Shown here piece by piece: positions 1 through 11,800 of a DNA stretch of 64,000 nt; within the stretch, counting starts at the first letter, position 1, and every line of letters starts with the position of its first letter. Source of the stretch: Ridgeia piscesae (taxonomy: Eukaryota; Annelida; Polychaeta; Sabellida; Siboglinidae). The notes below the pieces were generated by a model. The model saw only the letters and a program-made list of their open reading frames with translations, was not told the origin of the DNA and searched no databases. Both the position numbers and the translations under genes were made by a program. The stretch is from contig JAODUO010000079.1 of the NCBI GenBank assembly GCA_025642075.2, positions 71,001 to 135,000 of the forward strand, in the 5' to 3' direction.

Positions 1-867
1 CGCCAGCTAAATCTAGGGTCAGGGTCATCTTTTTCGGTGTAGTGGTAATTATGTGGTCAGTCAGTATAGAATGTGGTTGGCTATTTCCTAGAATAGCCAG
101 AGGCAAGAGATGTATTACCTTGCAGTTTTTCATATACCACATGCGGTGTCAAATGATTAATTACTCAGTAAGTGAGATTTTTTATCCTAAAGGTTTGCGT
201 GCGTTAATGTCTGTTGAATAAAGAACATGCCCATAAAATGTATAGAATTCGTATCAGTGACGGAACATAACTAGAATCCAGCCAGTTTATTTGTGTTTTT
301 ATCTCTCTATTCTACACTTATGTAATATGTGTGTGTTAATTTTTTCCCTAGATGCTTTGCTCCATTCATGTACCAGTGAAGCATTCCTACCAGACATTAG
401 ATGATAATCACGACACACCCATGTCTACGATTGTACAACATTATGTAAACAGTCCATGCAATAGTCCGGGAGGTTTTATAGCAGCACCGCAAACGAATGT
501 TCAAATTTACATGTTTGAAAATGTAGTCTCACGTCGCCGTCTCCAACCCCATGTTGACTCATACTGCCAGTGTGAGTGGCGTATAATTAAACCACCTCTA
601 CTGGTGCAGCAGGGACACATCAACATGTCTTAACCAGTGTCCAACCACTCCCAGTAAAACATTTGCAACAAGATTACCCCACTCATTACGTCACCCCCTA
701 ACCCCCTGGGTGATCTGCAGTGTTCAGTTGCACAGAATTCTGCAGACGTAATCTGTAAATGCGTGATCAGGAATAAAACCGACACATTTGTGGTGATCGG
801 GGTGTGTCGTGGGGCGGTTTGATGGGGCGGCGACCAACACACTCTTACTCGATTCGTGTTGTTGCAG
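1..867 (+). other. TRIP11 intron, 5' part
   Basis: No exon is recognisable before the acceptor at 861-867. An open frame at 352-633 follows a pyrimidine stretch ending in AG, but it matches no part of TRIP11 or any family I know. I treat this stretch as intron. Confidence 0.6.
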
Positions 868-998
868 AGTTTGGGCACGGTGACGAGCACGACTTCGACG
901 ACCTCGTCACATCACAGCATGAAATCAACCGTCTACGGACCAAGGTGCAGAGACTACAGGCTGAGTGTCACCGATGGCAACAGGTGCACGCCACACAG
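868..998 (+). CDS. TRIP11: TRIP11 exon, first in window
   Basis: Acceptor gttgcag and donor CAG|gtgggt. It enters in phase 2 and leaves in phase 0. The translation starts with an acidic [11 protein letters not shown] stretch, then SQHEINRL and a coiled coil, matching the vertebrate DDDMDFGDIISSQQEINRL block. This marks the start of the main coiled-coil rod. Confidence 0.9.
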
Positions 999-1921
999 GT
1001 GGGTGGAGGGGCGCGATTGAGGGGGGTGCGAGTCGGAGGGAGGGGTGCGAGTGAGGGGCATGATTGAGTGGAGAGGAGCGGGGATGGGTGCGAGTGAGGG
1101 GAGGGGTGCGAGTGAGGGAGGAGTGAGGGAGGTGCGAGTGAGGGAGGGGTGAGTGGAGGGGGAGGGGAGGGTGCAGAGGAGGGGGGGGGGGGGTGGGGGG
1201 GGGGGGTGGCGGGGGGGGGGGGGGTCTGGGTGGGGGGGGGTGGGTGGGGGAGGGGTGCGAGTGAGGGAGGGGGTGCGAGTGGGGGAGGGGTGCGAGTGAG
1301 GGGGTGAGGGGGGGTGCGAGGGGGGAGGGGTGGGAGTGAGGGAGGGGTCGGAGGGTGCGAGTGAGGGAGTGGGTGCGAGTGGGGGGAGGGGTGCGAGTGA
1401 GGGAGGGGTGGGAGTGAGGGAGGGGTGCGAGTGGGGGAGGGATGCGAGTGAGGGAGGGGTGTGAGTGAGCGAGTGGGGGAGGGGGTCCAAATGGGGGGAG
1501 GGTACAAGTGGGGAGGGGTACATGTGGGGAGGGGTACAAGTGGGGAGGGGTGCGAGTGGAGAGAGTGGAGGGGCACAGATGGGTGGAAGGGCCCAGGGAG
1601 GGGATGCTTCATATGGTGATTGTGTACATCTGTCTTCCTGTCACTGGTGTGGAATTTAGCTAATTAGAATTGATGTTCATGTAAAACAAAGTGTTTTAAT
1701 TAATAATTTTATTAATTTGTTAATTGTGATTACCGGTAACTGTAACGTAATCATAGTTTAATACTAAATTTCAAAAAAAAATTGTTAGTTAATTCTTCTT
1801 ATTATTTGTTATTATTTTAATACTTATTAATAATTTTTTATATTTATTATTTTAAGTTGTTTAATATTTATATACATTTACACTTACACATATCACACAT
1901 AGACGTGTATGTGTGCAGACA

Positions 1922-1987
<66 letters not shown>

Positions 1988-2051
1988 CATGCTTACATAC
2001 GCACAGTCACGCACACACGCACGGGTGCACGCACACACACGCACGCACGCA

Positions 2052-2097
<46 letters not shown>

Positions 2098-2761
2098 AAC
2101 CTCGCTAAGCCCTAAACACCTCATTTCACTGTTTTGCAAAACAAAATATCTGAATAACCAATTATTTTATTAACATTTAGTTTTGCCTTCGGATGGAACA
2201 ATTCATGCCTGGTTCTGTAGTTAACAGAGTTCAGTGTCAGTACATTCCATTGTCGAGTTATTTCAGTCTGGCGCGATATAACAGGATATAACAGGCGTCA
2301 GACGACAGTTATATGGCTGTGTCTGAAATAGTAAAATTAGATACGCTGTTTAATGTTACCATGGTCTTTATTACTTTGTAAAGTTATGCAGGCGTACCGT
2401 TCATTTCCATGGTCACCCCAATGTAGTGTGTCTCATGCAAATCTAGACCAGACAGCTCATCTAAGCATGGTAATAAGGCAGCATATAATAGTCTTTGATG
2501 GTAAGTCAACCTGTCCTGTAGTCATCTTAAGTGTCTCCTTCAAGTTCACACAGTTTAGGTTTAAAAATATAAAAATGGTATCAAACAGGTAAAAAGTTCA
2601 AACTTATTTTAGTGAAAGATGTGTGAAGCTGGAAGATGTGTGAATATTTGTGACAGAGGATAGACAATTTTAGACTTATCTTAAAATAATAAAATAATAT
2701 TTTTAATTCATCAGTAAAGCAGCATCCAGGTAACTCAATTTAATAAGAATCATTACATATA

Positions 2762-2835
<74 letters not shown>

Positions 2836-5800
2836 ACACATTTCAAACTACCATGGACCCTCTAAATTGCACATAAAAAGTTTCAAGATCCCCACTTCCC
2901 AAAAGAATTTAAAAAAAAATATTTAAGAACCACCCCAACGGGCCTGCTGATCACAATCAAATGGTCAGCCGCATGGACCCATAGACAGAGGCTAATAAAC
3001 AAACAGACAGAGAACCAAATGATTTTATGACATAGAAGTGGTTAGATTTATACAGTAATGTTCTTTTTTTAACTTTACAAAATGGTGGATTGGCGCAAGA
3101 TCCTCTGTTGGTACTAATTGTCATGAATTCTCACTCATCCCCCCAGTGACACACAGTGGTGCCATGCTTGACTCATCAGGTTACACGGCAAGAGATGTGT
3201 TGAGTTACGTATTAAATAAGTTTTATAGCTCATAAAATGTCCTATTGTTTCAAATTATCTACTTTTAACAGACCCTTCTCAGCAGACAATGTGTTGACTC
3301 ATTGTTTTACACTCCGGTCCATTTGTTCAATTGTTTTACACTTCTGTCCATTTTTTCAATTGTTCCTAGAGTTTCTTTTCCTGTAATGCCAAGATAAAAA
3401 TTCTTGGACAATATGAGTTAATTTTCCCTAATTGGGTAATAAGTTTGTAACTAGCAGACTTGAAGGTTGTAATTGTCTGTTTTATAATTTTGCTCATAAG
3501 TTGAAATTATTGCGCAATTCTGCCATACTTTAAAAACTTACTTTTATAACCTTCATGATCCACCAATGGTCCATATGTGTCCATCCATCCATCCATCCAT
3601 CCATCCATCCATCCATCCATCCATCCATCCATCCATCCATCCATCCATCCATCCATCCATCCATCCATCCATCCATCCATCCATCCATCCATCCATCCAT
3701 CCAACAGTTTTGAAATTTACCAACATTTATATTTTGATGCACTCCTGGTTGTGGTTTCTGATGGTTTAGGTGCTAGAGGAAATTACATTATCATAAAAAA
3801 ATTCAATGACAAGAAAGTTTATGAAAAAAAATACATCAGTACTTAATAGTTCTTAAAATAACATTTTTTTGGGTAAAAGTTGACATTAAATTTATAGATT
3901 TTCGCTGTCCAAACAAAAATAGATATGCAGTTTCTGTCGATGTTATTGCATTGTTAACAGTGTGTAGCAAACATTAAGACAGGACACCATATGTTTATCT
4001 GCACCACAGATAGCTGAATTTACACACACTTTAGTGATTTGATTGCACCAAATGCTGGAGATAATACAACATGCACACACGCAGTGATAGAGATGTTGAT
4101 TTAGGTGATAAATCCACAGTGCTGACAAAGTCCATAAATATGGCCACGGGGAACCAGCAAGTGGAACGAATTAATTTGGTAGAATTTAAGCAAGACAGGT
4201 CATTGTTATCATATACGAAGATAACCTTTTAACTACATCAGCATAAGTAGTGTTAGGAAGACCTGGACACTCAGATCAAATAAACTAGCATTTGAAAGTT
4301 TGGCGATTTGATTTGCTGTCCACATGGAATATGTTGACGTTTGACAGTAGGTGGGTAATGTTTGTTCAGTTGGTGGAACCTGGTTCTTCCTGGGGGACAG
4401 ACTGCTGTAGTACAATGGTTAGCACGTCCAGCTGGCATGCCAACATTCTGACTTCAGAAACTGAACAGGGTTCTTCTCCCTTGGGAAACCCTGTCATCAG
4501 GGGTGAGGTTGACTGTTGTTTCCATTAATTGTCATTTTTCTTTCTCTTTTCTTTCTTCATTTTCCCCTCGCTATGGTCAGCAGTCTCCAGTTCCCTCTGT
4601 CTTTTGTTCCATTACTACGGTCTCTGTCAGCAGTCTCCAGTTCCCTCTGTCTGTTGTTCCCTTACTACGGTCTCTGTCAGCAGTCTCCAGTTCCCTCTGT
4701 CTGTTGTTCCCTTACTACGGTCTCTGTCAGCAGTCTCCAGTTCCCTCTGTCTGTTGTTCCATTACTACGGTCTCTGTCAGCAGTCTCCAGTTCCCTCTGT
4801 CTGTTGTTCCCTTACTATGGTCTCTGTCAGCAGTCTCCAGTTCCTCTGTCTGTTGTTCCCTTACTACGGTCTCTGTCAGCAGTCTCCAGTTCCCTCTGTC
4901 TGTTGTTCCATTACTACGGTCTCTGTCAGCAGTCTCCAGTTCCCTCTGTCTGTTGTTCCCTCACTATGGTCTCTGTCAGCAGTCTCCAGTTCCCTCTGTC
5001 TGTTGTTCCCTTACTACGGTCTCTGTCAGCAGTCTCCAGTTCCCTCTGTCTGTTGTTCCTTACTACGGTCTCTGTCAGCAGTCTCCAGTTCCCTCTGTCT
5101 GTTGTTCCTTACTACGGTCTCTGTCAGCAGTCTCCAGTTCCCTCTGTCTGTTGTTCCTTCACTACGGTCTCTGTCAGCAGTCTCCAGTTCCCTCTGTCTG
5201 TTGTTCCCTCGCTACGGTCTCTGTCAGCAGTCTCCAGTTCCCTCTGTCTGTTGTTCCCTTACTACGGTCTCTGTCAGCAGTCTCCAGTTCCCTCTGTCTG
5301 TTGTTCCCTTACTACGGTCTCTGTCAGCAGTCTCCAGTTCCCTCTGTCTGTTGTTCCCTTACTATGGTCTCTGTCAGCAGTCTCCAGTTCCCTCTGTCTG
5401 TTGTTCCCTTACTATGGTCTCTGTCAGCAGTCTCCAGTTCCCTCTGTCTGTTGTTCCCTTACTACGGTCTCTGTCAGCAGTCTCCAGTTCCCTCTGTCTG
5501 TTGTTCCCTTACTACGGTCTCTGTCAGCAGTCTCCAGTTCCCTCTGTCTGTTGTTCCCTTACTACGGTCTCTGTCAGCAGTCTCCAGTTCCCTCTGTCTG
5601 TTGTTCCCTTACTACGGTCTCTGTCAGCAGTCTCCAGTTCCCTCTGTCTGTTGTTCCCTTACTACGGTCTCTGTCAGCAGTCTCCAGTTCCCTCTGTCTG
5701 TTGTTCCCTTACTACGGTCTCTGTCAGCAGTCTCCAGTTCCCTCTGTCTGTTGTTCCCTTACTACGGTCTCTGTCAGCAGTCTCCAGTTCCCTCTGTCTG

Positions 5801-8800
5801 TTGTTCCCTTACTACGGTCTCTGTCAGCAGTCTCCAGTTCCCTCTGTCTGTTGTTCCCTTACTACGGTCTCTGTCAGCAGTCTCCAGTTCCCTCTGTCTG
5901 TTGTTCCATTACTACGGTCTCTGTCAGCAGTCTCCAGTTCCCTCTGTCTGTTGTTCCCTTACTACGGTCTCTGTCAGCAGTCTCCAGTTCCCTCTGTCTG
6001 TTGTTCCCTTACTACGGTCTCTGTCAGCAGTCTCCAGTTCCCTCTGTCTGTTGTTCCCTTACTACGGTCTCTGTCAGCAGTCTCCAGTCTCTGTCTGTTT
6101 TCCTTCATAGTCTCTGTCACAGTCTCCAGTTCCCTCTGTCTGTTGTTCCTTACTACGGTCTCTGTCAGCAGTCTCCAGTTCCCTCTGTCTGTTGTTCCCT
6201 TACTACGGTCTCTGTCAGCAGTCTCCAGTTCCCTCTGTCTGTTGTTCCATTACTACGGTCTCTGTCAGCAGTCTCCAGTTCCCTCTGTCTGTTGTTCCCT
6301 TCTAACGGTCTCTTCAGCAGTCTCCAGTTCCCTCTGTCTGTTGTTCCCTTACTACGGTCTCTGTCAGCAGTCTCCAGTTCCCTCTGTCTGTTGTTCCCTT
6401 ACTACGGTCTCTGTCAGCAGTCTCCAGTTCCCTCTGTCTGTTGTTCCCTTACTACGGTCTCTGTCAGCAGTCTCCAGTTCCCTCTGTCTGTTGTTCCCTT
6501 ACTATGTTCTCTGTCAGCAGTCTCCAGTTCTCTCTGTCTGTTGTTCCTTCACTATGGTCTCTGTCAACAGTCTCCAGTTCCCTCTGTCTGTTGTTCCCTT
6601 ACTACGGTCTCTGTCAGCAGTCTCCAGTTCCCTCTGTCTGTTGTTCCCTCACTACGGTCTCTGTCAGCAGTCTCCAGTTCTCTCTGTCTTTTGTTCCTTC
6701 ACTACGGTCTCTGTCAGCAGTCTCCAGTTCCCTCTGTCTGTTGTTCCCTTACTACGGTCTCTGTCAGCAGTCTCCAGTTCCCTCTGTCTGTTGTTCCCTT
6801 ACTACGGTCTCTGTCAGCAGTCTCCAGTTCCCTCTGTCTGTTGTTCCCTTACTACGGTCTCTGTCAGCAGTCTCCAGTTCTCTCTGTCTTTTGTTCCATT
6901 ACTACGGTCTCTGTCAACAGTCTCCAGTTCCCTCTGTCTGTTGTTCCATTACTACGGTCTCTGTCAACAGTCTCCAGTTCTCTCTGTCTTTTGTTCCATT
7001 ACTACGGTCTCTGTCAACAGTCTCCAGTTCTCTCTGTCTTTTGTTCCATTACTACGGTCTCTGTCAACAGTCTCCAGTTCCCTCTGTCTGTTGTTCCATT
7101 ACTACGGTCTCTGTCAACAGTCTCCAGTTCTCTCTGTCTTTTGTTCCATTACTACGGTCTCTGTCAGCAGTCTCCAGTTCTCTCTGTCTTTTGTTCCTTC
7201 ACTATGGTCTCTGTCATCAGTCTCCAGTTCCCTCTGTCTGTTGTTCCATTACTACGGTCTCTGTCAGCAGTCTCCAGTTCCCTCTGTCTGTTGTTCCCTT
7301 ACTACGGTCTCTGTCAGCAGTCTCCAGTTCTCTCTGTCTGTTGTTCCCTTACTACGGTCTCTGTCAGCAGTCTCCAGTTCCCTCTGTCTGTTGTTCCCTT
7401 ACTACGGTCTCTGTCAACAGTCTCCAGTTCTCTCTGTCTTTTGTTCCATTACTACGGTCTCTGTCAGCAGTCTCCAGTTCTCTCTGTCTGTTGTTCCCTT
7501 ACTACGGTCTCTGTCAACAGTCTCCAGTTCTCTCTGTCTTTTGTTCCCTTACTACGGTCTCTGTCAGCAGTCTCCAGTTCCCTCTGTCTGTTGTTCCCTT
7601 ACTACGGTCTCTGTCAGCAGTCTCCAGTTCCCTCTGTCTGTTGTTCCCTTACTACGTCTCTGTCAACAGTCTCCAGTTCTCTCTGTCTTTTGTTCCCTTA
7701 CTACGGTCTCTGTCAACAGTCTCCAGTTCTCTCTGTCTTTTGTTCCATTACTACGGTCTCTGTCAACAGTCTCCAGTTCTCTCTGTCTTTTGTTCCATTA
7801 CTACGGTCTCTGTCAGCAGTCTCCAGTTCCCTCTGTCTGTTGTTCCCTTACTACGGTCTCTGTCAGCAGTCTCCAGTTCTCTCTGTCTGTTGTTCCCTTA
7901 CTACGGTCTCTGTCAACAGTCTCCAGTTCTCTCTGTCTTTTGTTCCCTTACTACGGTCTCTGTCAACAGTCTCCAGTTCTCTCTGTCTTTTGTTCCATTA
8001 CTACGGTCTCTGTCAACAGTCTCCAGTTCTCTCTGTCTTTTGTTCCATTACTACGGTCTCTGTCAGCAGTCTCCAGTTCCCTCTGTCTGTTGTTCCCTTA
8101 CTACGGTCTCTGTCAGCAGTCTCCAGTTCTCTCTGTCTGTTGTTCCCTTACTACGGTCTCTGTCAGCAGTCTCCAGTTCCCTCTGTCTGTTGTTCCTGTT
8201 CTCCATTGCTCTCCCACTCTTCCCAGGTCTCTCTCCACGCAGTCCTCCCATCGCACTCTCAGTCTTCCTCGCCTCCCTTTTCCCTCCACTTTCTGGGCAT
8301 CTGCTCTCTTTGCCAATTTTATGCGTCCCATTCTCTCCACGTGACCCGCCCATTTCAGCCTACTTCTCTACAGTTTCCTCTTTCAGCTTTCCTCCATGCC
8401 AGCCTCCTCCCTCAGTTCCCCCAATCTCCTAGCAACTCTCTTAACTCCCACGAATCTTCTTAACCAGTTGTTTTCACAAACCTATGCTTTCTGCCATTGT
8501 ATCTTGGTTAATGTCATCATCTTTAGGCCATACTTAAAAACTGTATGTCCCCCGTGAAGAAGAAAAAGTCTAATTTATTTAATTTAATAATTAATATTAA
8601 TAATTTAATTTGACATCCAATACCTACATGTCAATCAACTCAGAACAATACAAATATATAAAATTACAGCAAACATAGTGATAATGTATATGTTTAACAA
8701 TATAATCCAGGGCCAGGAGACTCGTCCTAGACCACTGACTCGCTCAAAGGTTAAATTTATTTACACCAAGATTATCAACGATAGTTAGAATTTGTAAGTT

Positions 8801-11800
8801 TTGATACATCTCTATACAAACTCAGATTGAGGAAAGTGCTCGCACGTGCTACAGAAAAAAGTAAAAGTACATCTCCCACAATCAGTGAAGTTTTTTAAAA
8901 AATCTACGCTACGCTACGCTAAGCTACGCTACCATGACGCTACGCTACGCTACGCTACGCTACGTTACGTTACGTTACGTTACATAAGTAAAGCATAATA
9001 TACTAATATCAAACAGTGAAATAATTATGTTAAGTACATGCTGATTATCTGGGCGCAATATTGTAGATTAACTTATTAATCTCGTGGCAATTCCTGCTGT
9101 TTTACAGTTCCAATACTTTGGTGATGTGTATAAAAACCAACTTTTATTTCCCTATTTCTGATTTAAGGATTGAAACTATAAACCACTGTTGCACTGAAGA
9201 GTAAACTATTGTTAGAGCACACTTTGTGACGAACCAGTAGTGTCAGTTTATTCTGAAATTTACGGACATTTGAGTAGTTCTTAAAATGGCGTTTAGCATT
9301 CATTCTGCATTAGAACGCTGTAGATAACAAGTATATTGAGCCAATAAATTCTTATGACTTTGTCAATAAATCCTGACGGAACGACATTGTTTGGCAGTCC
9401 AAAATTAGAAACCCATAACTTTATTGCATGCATTTGTTGAGTTTGAACAAAAAAGGTAATAAATAACTAAGCGGTGAAGGTGATAGGGGACAACAAAATG
9501 TATAAATGCAGCCTAAAACTATGTATCTCCCAAAATAAAAAAACATAACTCCTTTGCTTACACGTCATCACATTTCTGACTCTATCTCGCGTAAAATCAT
9601 TCTCAATCACAGTAGATGTAATTTTTTTTTTTTTCTTTATGTTTGCACATCACTAGTTTCTACTTCATGATATTAAACTTTTAATAGTAAATTAAAAAGC
9701 CAATAATTTGATGTTCGTTAAGACAATAACATGAAGACCATTAAAAATATGAACTTTGAACTTCATCAAACATTGTACATCAAGATATACAGCTCCGGGT
9801 GGCTTGCCACCAACTGTGACAAGGGCACTTGTTGATGTGGTGGTAAACAGCCCAGCCATCTGTGACATGTTTTAATGATGCATGTTGTAATGGAGTGCTT
9901 ATGGCAACTAGCTAAGTGAATGCAGGTTGTAGAAGTGCTATTATGTATGGACGTTGGCATTCAGTTTCCGGCAATGAGCCCTGGCGACAGTCTCCATTAA
10001 TACAGGGGAACGGCTGTGGCAATGCAGTCAGATTGTTAATAGTTACAGTCAGCGGTGGGTAACGCTACCAAATTTAAAATAGCCCACATTTGTTTAATTT
10101 GCATGTCATTTAGTTTCATAGTTGTAACTTACATGCTAATGCCACTTGGGGAAGGTAGCAATGTGTAGGGTTAAAACCTTTGTTAAGAATTGTGCATCAG
10201 ATTGGCATGAAATGCATGAATGGTTGAGAGGATGTTGTGCTCTTGGAAATAGATTGATGAATCGCTAGAAATAACAAATGACATGGTTGTAATTTATATC
10301 AATGATAATGTCTAGGTAGGCACAGAATGATAAATGTTGGTCATGTCACTGCTTTTGAAATAGTGATTGTTATCACAATGAATGAACGAATGAATGAATG
10401 ACCAACAAAATTATTGAACGAATGAATGAATGACCGACAGAATGAATGAACGAATGAATGAATGACCAACAAAATGATTGAACGAATGAATGAATGACCG
10501 ACAGAATGAACGAACGAATGAATGAATGACCGACAGAATGAACGAACGAATGAATAAATGACCGACAGAATGAATGAATGAACGAAAGAATGAATGAATG
10601 AAAGTTTATTAAAGAGTAAAACCCAGCAATATTTGTGTGTTATATTTAATGTGCTGCTATTGCTGTTTGTATACCTAAAGTCATGTGACTTACAATGAAG
10701 GCACTATGCCACTATTTAAACTAAAAACACCTAAATAAATACAATATAAATTAACATATATCAAAGTACAACATAAAATTCATAATTATTTATAATTCAT
10801 TGCAGAGATACCTGTAATTTTAAAAGCTAGCTTAAATTAACATGATTTCATTGAAATATTGACAAATATGCAATAAAAAAAAAAAGTTTTATTAAGTGTA
10901 TTAAGCGTGGTGACATTTGAGAATGGAGTAAAACAAATAGGTGAAGTATTGATAATGGGTAATCACACCCATCCAGACAAATGTTCATAGGTAATAAGAC
11001 AAATATAAAACACGTTCTCAAAGTGGCGCTGACGTCAGAATATTTTTAATACCCTCCACAACAGATTCTGCCCATCACAAATTGCGTTTGTTATTATTCA
11101 TAACTGTACTGCATGAACATGTAAAGTTATTTCCACAGTTGGTTCAGTAAAAGAGTATGTTGTTCTGTTGATAGAATAGTAATTAAGAATAGAATTGTTA
11201 GATTGAGTAACTGATGCATATTTGAACTAGCAAATTTTAATAGCTCTTCATCATAGACTGATAGTATAGATGGTTTTACCATTTATTGCTGAATTTTGCA
11301 AGGCCCAGTTAAAAGTAACCCAGGAATTTGTTTGACAATTCAATTAAAACTAACTTGTACAATTTCTCAAATGAGCTGGGTGACATGGCACAGAGGGTGA
11401 CAGATGTGTCCAGTTCTTCACACAATGATACAAAGCTGAACCAGGTGACAATGTACCTGTGGGAGTACTTTAAAGAACGCCTGTCTTCCCAATGGCACCT
11501 AGTGGTGACAGCAGAAGTAGGCCATGTTCTTGTAGATGGGATCTGCCCGGTTGTAATGACAGCATCCCTCCTGGCTCTGTGTCTACGCAGCCTCCGAGAG
11601 GAAATTACGCTCCCATTTACTGGCAGGTGAAGCTGGAGAAATGTAAAGAACGTCTCAGTCGTGGACTGGGTTGTTTCAGTAAATCAATAAGTAATTGTGC
11701 AGAGGGAGAGAGAAAGAAAGCAATGCACTGGTCATGTAAAATGTCCTACAAAAGTGCAGACTTTTGCAACAGTCTCCATTTATAGGTTAAGGTACGGTTT

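Noticed and set aside
352..633. 93-codon open frame as an upstream TRIP11 exon
   Set aside because: No similarity to TRIP11 N-terminal sequence and no heptad pattern; the phase could not be tested.
925..1612. Three long proline/serine/histidine-rich frames on the minus strand
   Set aside because: These are by-products of the G-rich tandem array; all three frames are open together.
4503..8463. Open frames of up to 1,315 codons on the plus strand
   Set aside because: They exist in all three frames at once because the 50-bp unit has no stop. The predicted peptides are the repeat unit and there is no domain or start context.
11328..11785. Two open frames (100 and 97 codons) as a nested gene
   Set aside because: They overlap in different frames, start without clear context and match nothing I recognise; most likely chance intron frames.
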